From the NCBI GenBank assembly GCA_013400975.1, contig WBMZ01011422.1, positions 54,091 through 118,090 on the forward strand: a stretch of DNA of 64,000 bases, in the 5' to 3' direction. How positions within the stretch are numbered: position 1 is the first letter of the stretch; the number at the start of each line of letters is the position of its first letter. Below are positions 42,201 to 55,002 of this stretch, piece by piece. The position numbers and the translations under genes are program-made. The notes beneath the pieces were generated by a model. It did no database searches and had not been told where the DNA came from. It was given only the letters and a program-made list of their open reading frames with translations. The stretch is from Atrichornis clamosus. Taxonomy: Eukaryota > Chordata > Aves > Passeriformes > Menuridae.

Positions 42201-45200
42201 CTGCACTTAGATCAAGGAGAATGAAAGGCAGCAGCAAGCAAGCAAATGCTCAAACAAGCAATCATTTCTGTAACTTACTTTTGGGTCTGTGAACTTGAAC
42301 TTTAGCCTTCCCACCATCTCCAGCCTGAACAGGTTCCACACAGCAGGCTCTGTTCTGTAAGGATGGGGAGCAGAGGGCACGAGACAGCACTCATTTCAAC
42401 TCTACAAAGCACAACAAAGAATCTCAGTAAACAATAGGAGGCAGCAATTTTTTCAGCTTATTCTATCAGCCAAGTTGCAGCAAAACTATGAATACATTAG
42501 CCTGCCCTTGTGGGACTGCTTTTGTTCAGTCAAAAGAACTAAGAAAGAATGGGGAAAAAATGAAAGAAAGCATGAATTGGCAAAAGAAAAAAAAAAAAGA
42601 AAGAAAGAATAGCTGCCAAGTGAACTGGGAAACCTTCTAGAAAGAAAATTAAATGTAATTGCACAGGCAATTCATTTTTCTCATGGCTTTTTTGCATCCT
42701 TGTTAATGAAGTTGGGCTACGAGAGATGTTCCTGGATGTTCCACTGCCACCACCCAAGTCAGTGGCTCAGGAGCTTGTGGGGGCACTCATTCCTTACATG
42801 CGCAGGTGTTAAATTTGTTTTTCTAGGATGCACATTGAGTGCCTGATAAATTAATGCTCTGACTATCTATTTTGATTTATTTATAAATGGGAATAGAGAG
42901 AGATTTTAAAAGTACTAATTAAGGAAGCAATCAAGGATTCATGCTTCAGGAGAGAAAATGTGAAGTGTGAGGCTCTTAAGGAATACCTGAAATATTTGCT
43001 TAATTTGCTTCAAGAACTCCCTGCAAAAAAATTGTTGCTCTTTTTTGAGAGGCAGCAGCTTGCTGTCAAATGAAAGAGTTGAGGCAAAGTCTAATGGAAG
43101 CATTTTCCTGGAGCATTTTCTGATTTCATCTATAGCATTTAACAGAATAGAATCCAAAAAATGTCCTGACACCTTGCTAGAAGGAGGCTTAGATAACTAA
43201 ACCTTGATTCAAATGCTGACTTTCAAAATGTCAATCCTCAGCTCCCGTCTAATCCTAAAGACATTTTAGTGTCTACCAACAAAATGCTCTCAATATTCTT
43301 TTTCTCTCCTCATAATGCTTTCATGATCCCCTTGTCTTGCATAGCCAGCACCTTTCCCACAAAGGTCAGGCTTAGTGAAGCCAGGTCCTCTCCAGAGAAG
43401 TGATCCAGCTCTAAGTTTGCTGCCCCTTTTGGAGCAGGACTCAGTATCTCAGTATCTCCTCCTCTCTGCATAAATAATTTGTTGGAATACAAAAACGGAG
43501 AAGATTCATTGCAGTATATCCCAAGATGAAACAGGTGTTCTCCTTGGAATGGAAGACAAAGCATAAAGCTTAAACTATATATTTCTCCTAAGCATCTGCC
43601 AATCTCATGGATCCACATTCTGTGTTTCCTAAATCACCTTCTCAGGCAGTTCTCGCACATAACAGGGGAAGCCTAGGCTCTAAATCAGATGAGCATTTGG
43701 TATTACAGTAGTTGCCTGATGACTCCTAAGCTGGGAGATGTGACACTTAAGCTAAGGCTCTTTGCCAAATCTAGTTCCTCACAGATACCACTCTTGACAA
43801 GCTTCCTCTTGTTCACACACACTGCAGAGCAGGAAGAATGCTGGAGGTCCTCCGTGTTTCTGCCCAGTAATCCAGACCATGTATTGAGAAGACTACTGGA
43901 TCAAGCAGCTGCTATTTTCGCTTTATCATTCCACCATGGCCCACTGGGAACAAGTGACTGCTACACCAAACAGGCATCATCTGCTATCAGGCACTCTGAC
44001 TCTTACCTCCACTCCCAATGGAAACAAAGAAGTGGTGTAGATACCATAGTTAGCCGTGGCTTCAACCTTCCAGGGACATGTCACAGCACTGATGAGGGTG
44101 GTCAGTGCTAGTACAAAAGACTTGCAAAGTGAGTGTGGGGCAAGACCAGGCTAAACTAACTGTACCACTGGAGACAATGAGAGGTGGGAAAGGAGATCAC
44201 CTCCCAAGGGCACTGATGGCTTCCAACAACAGAACCAACAATCTGGGGTATTTTGGATGACCCTAACAGAATTCCTTCCGATGCAGGTGAATGCCCCCTT
44301 GCCGTACCACCAATTACCATTACCTCAAGAATTTTGACTTCATGGTACTCATCTCACTTCTGAAGAGCCCTTCTAAACTTCATTTACCAGACAGTCATAA
44401 AACAAAATAAAATCCCATTTCACATATATTTGGGTTTTGGTGCATGGAAATGAATTAATTTCCCCTGCTCCTCACTTGCCTTTCTCAATCTAAGTCTCAT
44501 GATGCTTCTGGAGTGCCAATCACTACATTTCCTAGGTAGTGCATCCTCCACTTTGGACAGCACAATTATCTCTTGAGCAATCAGCTTATGACATAACAAG
44601 CATAAATAGCAGCAAGAGATAAAAATCAAAAGCCACAATGTTTTCACACAGGTGCCCCAAGTTGCCAAGCACAGGAAACCATAAACTTCTAACCGATGCT
44701 ATGCCGGCAGGATGACTTCCAAATAGAGACTCTTTTTTCCAAGAAACATTGGTGTCAAGTGTCCTGACAGACTGGCAATACTCAAGATGGAAGGCAGAAT
44801 AATTTAAATGAGTCAAGAAGCATCCCAGTAGTCCATTAACATTCCCATTAAATGATTGATAGAGGCAGAAAATAAGAACATTTTTCCCTTTCTGAAGAGA
44901 CACTGCATGAAATCAGAGAGATTTATGTACAAGTTCCACTTGACTCCAGCTTCAGTTGTGACCTGGCTGCACTTTGGAAGCTCCACAGCTCTGGCCACTG
45001 ATCCGTGTGAGGCACCCTTTGCACTCTTGGTTTCCTTTGCTATATGGCTCTTCTGCAAGATGAGATACTGTCCCAACTGGTTTGCATTACTGTTCTCTCT
45101 AAAGGAAGCATTCATAAACTAATGAGTGGGCACAATGGCAACATGCAGGGGCACTTCTTTGCTGAGACAGGAGATGAGTCCTTTAGGCTTACACACACAC

Positions 45201-46678
45201 ATTACAGACATTGTGATCTATCCCAGTGCTAAAAAATGTTAGCCATTAAAGCCTTTCCAGTGTCAACAAAGCCAATTTAAAGTACACATAAATACTAATC
45301 CATCTTATTTGGCCTCCACCTGATTTACCCTCACTCCACACACAGCAGGAAGCCTACCAATACATAGACGTGGATGCTGTCCTGCAGAGCATTTCCAACT
45401 CATAACAATTTTACCTGTGTGAGTGCCCTCAGCCACAGCCTATCTCACACAGATGGCCAGGTACCAAGTGCCTGGGAAGGTGTCAGCAGGACACATGATG
45501 AACACACGCTTGCTCTCTCATTTCAAGAAAAGTAGTACTCCAAGGAAATTAAAGCCTTAGCTAGCAAGTATATATCTTGTCTGTAATGGAGATGTGTGCA
45601 TAATGATTAGATTGGGGTAAATATAAATCAGTAACACTCAATTAATGTAACCTGTGTACATCATGATATAAGTAAGAGTCAGCATGGCCCAAAGGCAGAT
45701 TATGAACAACTTCCAGGGAGCACAGGGGGCATGCAGTGACTGCAAGGACTGTCAGTAATCTCACTGCAACACCAAGCCAGCCAGAGTTCACTTTGCTCCA
45801 AGCCAGACTCCAGAAAGGCTTTAAGAAGGTGAGACTCTCTCAAGGGCTCTAGCAATCTTTTAATAGTAGCTTGAACCAAAGCACCAAATATAAAATGGGA
45901 TTCTTGCCTCCTCCAAAAAAACCCAACTCAGCTAGTCATGTTTCTCCCTGATTTTCTGGAGTTCTTGGTTTGCTTAATGTCTAAAGGCAGACATGGACAA
46001 ACAAGAACACCCACAGCTATTTCGAAATCTTGCTTGTGTGAACAGGTCTGTGGTGTGACACTTCCTTTAGAAAAAAACAAAAGCTGTGATCTTCAGGAGT
46101 AACCTGAAGCATTAAAGAAAGACCAGAGCCTACTCCCTAGATGAAGACTTCATGTTACATTTCTTCCATTCCCCTAGAGAACAGCCCTTATTTCTCAGAA
46201 AAAACTTAATATGCCTAATTTTCACTAGAGTCATAATGGACCCTGGGCACAAAACAGGAGCTATTTTTATAAATCCTGAAGACTGAAATCCCAGCTTTAC
46301 ATACAAAATATACTAAGTCATACCAGTATGTTTTTCCCAACATGCTTTAATCTAGCAGTTGCAAAAAACCCCTCACCATCAGGGTTTTTGCTAACCCTGC
46401 CAGCTGAGACAACACTTACGCTACATGCACTACCCATAGTAATCATCACAAGGTGACAGCCTCACATTACGGTTGGAAGCAACTTGAAGGCTAGAGGATT
46501 AATATTTTGCTAACAGACCACCCTGAACCACTCCATTCCCCTCCTTCACTAGCACTGGAGATGAGGCGAAACTTCCCAAAGCACGCAGTAGTGAAGGAAC
46601 AAGGGAGAACGCAGGGACTGTTTATTTCTTCCACTGACGGTTTTGTCTGTTAGCTAACAACGTGCTCACAACTGAGTA
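39245..46678. other. Non-coding AT-leaning sequence
   Basis: No gene, RNA gene or recognised transposon was identified. A-rich purine sequence at 42582-42609 includes AAAG repeats. Open frames reach about 140 codons (43689-44111, plus) and have no recognisable domain. Confidence 0.65.
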
Positions 46679-48600
46679 ATGAACTTCCAATCCCTGGAGC
46701 TTCATCCGAGTGTCCTCCCTGCCTGTGTCAAGTTTAGTAGCTTAAAAGCCTCCCACCACTTTGCCCTTTTATTTGACTTCCAGGAAAGCAGCCATCAAAC
46801 AATTTCTTGGGAGACATATGACGAGACCTACCGGGTTTATGAGGGCATCTTGCACCAGCAGGTTCCTGAACAGCCCTTAAGCTGCCACTTGACAGGGCAG
46901 GCCTGCAGGCCCAGCCAGCTCCTGGAGTGGCATGGCAAAGGGCTGGCAGAGTTCAGGAGAGGCTGGCTGCGTGGCAGAGACATCCAGGAAATCACTTCCA
47001 TGATTATCAAGATCCACATGCACAACCATAAGTCACACCAGGAGCTCGCAGTTGTTTCCTCACGGAAAGCACCCATTGCCCTGGACAGGTGACATCTCCT
47101 CCTCCCTCACAGGCCGAAGCTCTGCCTCAGACTCCCCTTGGTTGGGGCTATGGAACACCGTGCACCCCTGGGCACCCCGCACTCCTGCTGCTGCACAGGG
47201 CCAGGCCCGACCCCCCCAGGCCTTATACCAGGAATGCTGCCCATGGGGATTTGTAGGTGGAACTGTGGCGGGTCTGTGGCCTGGCAGAGCCCAACACCCC
47301 CAAAATGTGCTCCCCAAGGGCCCAAAAATACAGCGTTCTGCAATGCACCAACACCCAGTCACGCCCACACAGAGATTCCTCAGGTACAGCAAACCTGCTC
47401 TGCACCACCAGGGACTCACTGTGACTTCGGAACAAGCCATTATTGTTAAACTTGTCAATTATCACCGAAATTGGGAAGGCTTTTGTCAGTGATGTCTGGC
47501 CTGAACATCAGGCAGTGTAGCAACATGCACTGTTAAGTACTTTATTATTTATTTAGAGTAAGTTCCTGCTGCAGCTACCCGGTTTGCTTCAGTTTGCTTC
47601 TTACTGCTGTTTGTTGTGTCCTCTAGTTATGCTCTTGCACAGCAGGGAATGAGGATGGTGCACTCTCTGATGACAAAATCCATCAAGGAAAACTCTAAGG
47701 GAAAACCAGTCCTTAGTGGTGCCCTTTTTTATTGCACTAAATGAAGGCTACAGTGATGCTATTACCTGTGCCACAGCTTTTCTGTGGAGTTGCTTGTTTC
47801 ATGACAGCTGAGCTCATGCATTTTATTCAGTAAACTCCTTGGGTAGAGCTAAAATATCAGTGTCTGCCATGTGGTACACTTTGTTGTCTTTCACAGGTGA
47901 ATGTGGGCAGAGCTAACTCCCACACCAGCCACAGCAGCCAGTCTCACACCCAACAATCCTGACAAAGGAAGCAGAGGCGCCTTCCCACTCACGTGAGGGG
48001 AGTGTGCTCAGGACAGGAACTGTGCTGTGGCTCTGGAAGGGGAGGTGAGTGCAGGTGACTGCAAATATTGATGCTAAAGTGTTTGAAGCAATCTATGGAG
48101 ATGGAGATGGCCCTGAGCTTTCTCCAGTGCAAAGTCCAACAGCTGTGCTTTCCTGGAAGTGGGCCTTGGCATTTGAATCTAGAGCTGCAGTGGTGCAAAC
48201 CTTATCCTGGTAAGCATTTATCAGCTTACGCTCATACAAAATTACACTTGCAGTCAAAATGCCATTCAGACTCCAATTTTAGCAGTGTCCCTGACGTTGG
48301 TGTCCCATGGAGAGATGGTTGTGGGACGTGGGATGTGAGCATTGTCCTGTGTTCCTCTCTATTCTGTAATGTAATGGACTACCGCATCTCCTTGGCACGG
48401 TCCTTAGGGGCTTTGAAAATGAGGCTTGTCAAGACGTCGAAGGCCCTAGAGAGCTGTCTGATGAAGAACAAGCGAGTTTTTATGTGCTCTAAACCCTCCC
48501 ACCCAATTTCTCTGCCGCTGCCAGGCAGTCCACCCCTTTCAGCACACATTAGTGAACATCACAAGCCTATTGGAAAAAGTGCTGGAAATGAAAAATGAAA
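46679..48600. other. Non-coding stretch with a GC-richer patch
   Basis: The patch at about 47090-47420 is richer in G and C and is open in several overlapping frames on both strands, which argues against any single one being coding. A plus-strand ATG frame at 46679-47092 (137 codons) and another at 48071-48598 (175 codons) have no recognisable motifs. A reasonable splice-acceptor-like sequence precedes 47897 and a donor-like CTGGTAAGC follows about 48208, so an untranslated transcript exon is possible but unproven. Confidence 0.4.
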
Positions 48601-50488
48601 TGTACTCTATTTAGTCTTCAATTAAGGAAGCAGAGTTTACTCCAGCTCTCTAGGGCAACAAAAAACTGGAGCAGAGTGTTAGGTTCATTGAACATTAATG
48701 ATCTTTTTCTATTATGCTAAATTATTGTTTCCTTAGCCAGTGATCAAATACAATAGCTTTATTAAAGCCCTTTTCAGTTAGAAAGAAGAAAGTGTCTTTC
48801 TGCAGCAGTGGCTCTTATGAATGACAAAGGAGCAAGGGCCCTACAACGGGGTGATTGTTGGAAACAAGGGAAACAATGGTCCCTGCTGCTTCTGCAGATG
48901 CCCTCACCTTTCCCCTGCCCCAGTAACAGAGACATGGAGCTGCCTCAATGAGAAGCTAATTTCAGCTTGGTGTTCACCTCTGGCCCCCTCTGCTGTGAAC
49001 CAGGCACTGCTGAGCAGGGCTCTGGTGATGCTCTGCCCACAGGTACTCAGAGCTTGCCCAACAATATAAAAAATATACACCCCTCTAAAAAGGCATTTAA
49101 CACATGACCCAGGCTGGATTAAAGTGTGTGCTTACGGCAACGAGGAACAAGCACAGGCTGTAATAATGCAATTCTGTGGAGAAAAATTTAATCTGAAGCA
49201 AAATGAGTCAATTTTGGTGCAAGTCTGTGGAGGCAATGCTGCACTCTTTAGACAAAATTAAATAAAACAATTTTAGTGGAGTTCTGTGGAGGCCACAGAA
49301 CAATGTAATTACAATGGAAAATTGATGTTCTGTTAAGCGTGCTGCTACTGAAAGGAAAGGGTATGAATCCATGGCAAATACAACAGGTATAAAGAAATAA
49401 GGTTGAAATTAAGCTAGGGAAACATTGTAAACCACTTTTGAAATGTATTTATTTATACCACAGCCCAGCTGTGTCCCTCTCTGGCACTAGAGCACTCTTG
49501 TGAGATGACTGCCTCTAGCAGCACCTCAACACTATCCCGTGTGCTGTGCACGAAAACCAGGTGCATGGTCTCATCAGCTGCAAGAGAAAAACACAGTGGC
49601 AGAGGTGTCATCTCCAGAAGTCCCTGAGCCATGAGTGTTGGTGTATTCCACTTTCTGTACCTGCTTGCCCTAGCTGGATGGGCAGCTTGACCCTGCTGGG
49701 TTATTCAGCAGCTGGGGATCCTCTGGCAGCGCTCAGACATTCACCTTCACAGCACTCTCCCATGGCATTTAAAACACCATTGCTCCATAATCAGCAGCAT
49801 ACACAACAAAATTCTTATCTGGGACACAGCTCAAATCTGAGTGGGTTTGGGGGGGAATTGGGAATGAACCATATCATTGGCATGGTGGGAAGCATGGAGG
49901 AGGGGAGGGATTGTTGGCAGAGGAATGCTGCCGAGCACATGGAGAACAGGTCCAGCAACTTCCCCAGGGGGCACAAGAGTTGCTTTATTTCATCAAGACA
50001 CTTTTGAGTTATGGGAACTTCAATTTTAAAGTAGTTTCTTCCTGCCCCAATCTGTCTCTGTCTTGGAATCCATACCATAGTGCCCTCTGATGTTAAATAT
50101 TCTGCTTGAAATCTACCTGGAAAAGGGGAGGATCAATAGGCTCTCAGTTTTGCATCCATGGCAACACATACTTTACATATCATTTTATCCTGAACAAAGG
50201 AAAATTAAAGACTTGGGGGTTTAGGGAAGGAGGGGAGAGAAGGGAAAAGGCTTTGCCTCCAGGTGTAAACCTGTCATATTGAATCCTTAATGCAGTGAAC
50301 TTAAGAAAAGTGTTGATAGAGCAAAACTTGAGGCTCTGTGAGGAGAATATGAATGCCAGATTTATTTCAGCTGACAGTACTCACCGTCTAATGCAAACTA
50401 AGAGTCATCAGCAGCTCTCATCAGACAAACATTCAGACAAGTTAGTCTCAAAAAGTAATTACGGGAAAAAACACCCAATATCGCACTC
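48601..50488. other. Non-coding sequence with weak diverged repeats
   Basis: No gene is supported. Between about 49170 and 49310 a CAATT...CTGTGGAG-like pattern recurs three times at roughly 50-70 base spacing, suggesting an old, diverged tandem array. The remainder shows nothing recognisable. Confidence 0.45.
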
Positions 50489-50583
50489 AAAAAAACCCCA
50501 GCAAAACCCCCCAAAAACCATACCAAAAAAACACAAACAAAACAAAATCACAACAAAACAACAACATAAAAACCCACCAAACA
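50489..50583. repeat. A/C low-complexity tract
   Basis: About 95 bases consist almost only of A and C on the plus strand, with CAAAA and CCCC runs and rare T or G. Typical eukaryotic low-complexity sequence. The 108-codon frame across it (50295-50621) is an artefact of this composition. Confidence 0.95.
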
Positions 50584-51959
50584 TTATCAAATATTTATAT
50601 TTTGGATTAATCATATTCTAAACCTGATTCTGATCTGACTTCTGCTGGCAGAAAGCTAGGAAATCAGTTTTCAAGCTGCAGTGGTGGAAATCAAACGAAA
50701 GTCCTTCCTGTGTTCCTGAACCCTGGAAATTATTGCTAATACTAGGTGACATTTGTGATAACATTGGATTTGATATCTTATGATCTACAGAAACCTCATC
50801 TAAGTCTAGTGATTTAAATTCATTACTTTGTCTTAATAAAGGTATATTTATTTTTTTTTCAAACCCAGTTATTCTGAAGTTGGGTTGAACTGTGATTAAA
50901 TTAGGTAGTCAACAGCATAAAATGGCCTGATTTTCTTCTGCTGTGTCCCTAGGGTTTTATTTACACAAATAGATAATGAGTAAAATGCATAAAACTATAC
51001 ATTTCTTGTATGGTTTAATTTTACAGTCATTACGATCTACACAAAGTGCAAATTCCTATGCCAACAGTGAGGCAGTGGAAAAACCATTTCCTAGTTGTAT
51101 GTCTATCCACTTCCATGTGAATAAAGGGCACTGAAATCCCAAATCTTTTCAACTTATTATGCTGCCCCCTGTAAGTGCACGTGCCTGTGCTAATATATAG
51201 TGTTGCACTGACTCCTCCAATCACAAATATTCAAATTTCATCTTTAAAGCTCTGCTCTTGCAGGAACAACTTGGAACCAGGTGTGCTATGAGGCTGTGTG
51301 TGCTCCTGCTGTGGCAAAGGGAACACAAGTATGGGGTCAAGCCAGCTGAGACAACCCCAGAGGGAGAAGAGCATCACATTAGACTAACCACTGTGCAAGC
51401 TCCTACATGTACATTGCAAGCCTGGCACTCCTGAGTCAACAGTACCTAAGGAGCAAGAGCTTGACCTGAAAGGCTTCACCAGCACGGCGCTTCTTCCTGG
51501 TCTTTTGTTAATACTGTATCCAAAGATTCTCTATCTGATTGCTGGCAAAAGCAGGCACAAAGACCACAGTCTTCACAGAAAATGTGTGCAGTTAATACAG
51601 CACTATTGGGTAAAACCTCATAGGTTTTACAGCATACTTTAAGACTGTGTATTAAGTTGTCTTTCCCGGGGTCAGGATCCCAGAAGACAACAGATGTAGG
51701 CATGTGAGCTACTGATGCCATGTTTGTGCTCATAAGGAACAGAAAAATCTGGTTTAAATATGGGGGAAAAGATAAATAATTCACCTGGACATTAAGGAGT
51801 ACTTGCAGTTGGGTTAGTCCATTGAATTCACATCACTGCCCTTCAAGGCATGTGTCACACAAGGACTCCGGGACAAATACAAGACAGACAAAGATGTCAC
51901 AGCTTACTTTTACTTGCAACTATGCAAGGGTGAGGCTTGTATCTATAATCCCAGGACTG
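50584..51959. other. Non-coding AT-rich sequence
   Basis: I see no gene or recognisable repeat here. Confidence 0.65.
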
Positions 51960-52400
51960 CGTTACCTTTTCTTTGCTCTGAAGCCTGCCTGGCATTCGGG
52001 GAAAACAAGATGAGCTCTGCAATGTGACTGTGTTGCTCCTGCAAGGGCAGCAACACAGCACTGGGCAGAGGTGCAGGGGAAGCCAAGCAGCAGGAGCGAG
52101 CTTTGTGCCGGCTCCCGACAGCAGCGTGGGCAGCCCGAGCCGCCAGCTGCCAGCTCCGGGGAAGTGGGTCCCCGAAGGGGCCACGAACAAGGGCCCCTGC
52201 CCCTCCTGCCCATGGCAGATGGTGAAGGCTCCTGCCAGCCAGGAGTGTCAAGAGCACCACTGAAGTGAGAGTGTGCTGCAGCCTGCACAGCATGGCCAGT
52301 AGAGAAAAACCCTCTGCCCAAGTCCTGGCTGCTTCGGTGCAAGGTTTGTCTGAGCTCACTTCCACCTTCAATGCAGTATTGGCTGGAGCTCACCTATCCC
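51960..52400. other. GC-rich patch with CpG cluster and hairpin
   Basis: The core at about 52090-52190 holds a cluster of CG dinucleotides unusual for this region. A perfect 10-bp inverted repeat lies at its left (CTGTGTTGCT 52028-52037 and AGCAACACAG 52049-52058, 11-base loop). Three overlapping minus-strand frames of 97-143 codons and two on the plus strand reflect GC composition. None has a domain I recognise. It could be a small orphan CpG island, an unannotated exon or an old GC-rich element. Confidence 0.45.
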
Positions 52401-54864
52401 TGGCCTTGCTTTCCTGCTAAGTTAGGTGCTCTGGCTCTGCCAGTGCCATGCAACATCCTCTCACAGTTTCTTCCTGTTTTCCTCTTGTAACATGAGAGCA
52501 TTAAGACACTTGCCACAACAGCACTGTGATGCCTAACCCATCTTTGTAAAATGCTTTGACTCCATCATGAAATGCTCTGCAAAAGTTCAAAGCATATCAT
52601 CAATATTACTACAGTATTTATTGTCTCTGAATGGTCCATGTCATTATCATTAAGCACGGATATTATTCTTTATTATGCACCCATGCTATATCCTAGCTTC
52701 TTGGCAGTTGTTCAGAGATACTGGAAGTGTTTTTCTTGTATATGCCCTTTCCCAACAATTTCAGGAAGATGTATGCACATCTGAAATGTTAGAAGTCAAA
52801 ATTCTGTAATTTCTAATGCACAAAAGACTCCATCTGGCATACCTATATTTTTCAGCTATTATGCAAATGGAGAACTGAAATATTAACAAGCTTTGTGAGT
52901 AATTCATATCAGGCAGGATAATTTTAAAAGTTGTTCAGTGAGTATACTTTTCTGTCTTAGAAGAAATTCTCTTGATGACTGTGAACATACTGATAGTTGC
53001 TGGAATTGAAAGAAATGGATGGGTATCATTAAAATGACAGCAGATTGAAAAATTACAACGAAGAAAACACTTATTTGCATTTCAACATAAAGGAGTGTGT
53101 CGTGTTCCTTACCACCTCAGCTGGTGTTTCTGGGGCACGACGTGTAAGTGTGGGTAGGTCCTCCTAACACAGAGTAGCGAAGAGGAGGGAGTGTGCCCCT
53201 TGGGCAGGCAGACTTGTCTGTCTGTGGTATAACATGTAAGCATGTGTGAATATCAGTGACATAGGAGAACTTGAAGCAACGTGTGGACAGGAGCAGAAGT
53301 GATATAGATGGCAAAAGGAGTTGAGCAGTTTGAACAAGGTGAAGGGTCAATATACTCAAGTTCTCTTTCCAGATAATAAAGATTTAAGCATTTAAAATGC
53401 CAACAGAACAGACAAGTTTGCTGGAGCACGTTCCTTCCAGCTGGTCAGACTCTGATGAGCCTCTTGCAGAAGCAGCCATCCCACCTCTATGTTTTGGCAA
53501 TGCTCCTATTCCAGCCTTTCCACAGGCAATGACCACAAACCTCGGCTGAGCAGCTCACAGCTGCTGCCTCAAACTTGCAGGACATGTCTTCCTGCTTCCT
53601 GACGGATTGTTCTGCTTTTGCTTCCCACCTCTGAGGTCAAACTGTGTCTCAGGAGCAGCCTTAGCAATCAAAGTGCTGAGGATGATCCTGGCAGGGAAAA
53701 GCACCAAGTCTGAAGCGAGAAGATACCTTGCATTACCAAATGTACAGAAACATTCATTTTCTTGCCGCTTGGTACCTGCTAGAAATCGTGTCGATTTTCC
53801 CACCTGTGTAGGAGGAGAGCTGTGCCTGTTCTGGTTTGTGGTCCCAAGTACAGCTGGCAACATGGCCAGCTGGTGCACAGAGCCGTGACATGGCGCTGTG
53901 GCAGACAGGGTGACTGCTCCTGGAGGAGCCAGCTCCACCCCCTACACCAGCTGCCCCTGTGCCGACGCCAGATTACCCTGGGGTTAGCACAGATCTTGCA
54001 GCTTCATGGGCCACCTGTTTTGATCCTGTCTGAATTTGCTTTGGGTTGCTCTGTGGCTTAAACATCTATTTTCAACTGAACGGGGTGGGAGGTGAAGGAG
54101 GAAGAAGGGAGATGCTTGCAGTGATCCTGAGGGTTTTCTTTTTCCAGTGTGAAACAAAGCCTCTCTTGAGACTTGAATTCACTAGTGTCACAATTCACAT
54201 CAATTTCTGACACTGCATATGCATCTACATACTAACCCAAACTGTCCATACGTTCACAAAGCATCAGTACATCACCCATGAAGCAACCAACCCTCAGATC
54301 CATACTTTGGTAAGTAGCCTACCTGTCCTATGCGTCTTTGATCAGAGACAACTTTCCTGATGTCACCAAAAGCACTGCTAAAACAGATGGGATTGCTGTG
54401 CTGTTTAATTGGAAGTAGATGTTGTCACATGAAGCAGTTGTCTACTCTCCCTTCAGCATAAAGGAGCTAAACCTGACAGGTTGAAAGAGGAAAAAACTTG
54501 TAGCCTGGTTGTTAATATTCACAGGAAAGAATCCGAAATATTCTCTTTTATAAAATATATGAATAATTTTAATTATTTTTATGGGTATAGCTTCATTTCG
54601 AGGAAACAATTGTAGTTACTGCACTGTCCTGATTGTGTAGGAGAGGCCTAGAAAATGAAACTGCCTAGAGACTCATTATGGACAAAAAGTGCGTCCTTTA
54701 TGTGCCTTATCTAGGAGGAGCAAAATACAAGTAAAATAACTATCTGGACTATTCATTGATAAGTGAATTACATTTCTAATTTAGTTTTAATCATCTGAAG
54801 CACTAATAGAAACCTAAGGAGGGGAAACTATTTAGGTTTTTTTTCTTAAAGATGAAGAATGTTT
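52401..54864. other. Non-coding sequence
   Basis: No gene is supported. A perfect octamer motif ATTTGCAT occurs at 53073-53080. Open frames near 53555-53938 lie on both strands and overlap, without recognisable motifs. Confidence 0.6.
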
Positions 54865-55002
54865 CCTTCTCTGGAGATAATCAAAAGCTGTCTGGACACA
54901 ATCCTGGGTAATATGCTCTAGGGAACTCTGTTTGAGCAGGTAGGCTGGACTAGATGACCTCCAGTGGTTCCTTCCTACCTTATCCATTCTGTGATTCTGT
55001 GA
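54865..55002 (+). mobile_element. CR1 LINE 3' end
   Basis: The plus strand carries the conserved CR1 3' tail: CCTTCTCTGGAGATAATCAA, then CAATCCTGGGTAATATGCTC, then GGACTAGATGACCTCCAG, ending in two ATTCTGTG units (CCATTCTGTGATTCTGTGA). Only the last ~140 bases remain, the usual 5' truncation of CR1. This tail is the best single indication that the sequence is avian. Confidence 0.97.

Noticed and set aside
46679..47092. 137-codon plus-strand frame from a real ATG
   Set aside because: No recognisable family. It runs into a patch open in several frames on both strands. Kept only as part of a possible transcript.
48071..48598. 175-codon plus-strand frame from ATG
   Set aside because: No recognisable motif. 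A frame of this length is expected by chance in six frames of 64 kb.
50295..50621. 108-codon lysine/proline-rich plus-strand frame
   Set aside because: Product of the A/C low-complexity tract.
51943..52393. Three overlapping minus-strand frames of 97-143 codons
   Set aside because: GC-driven lack of stops in several frames at once; no domain.
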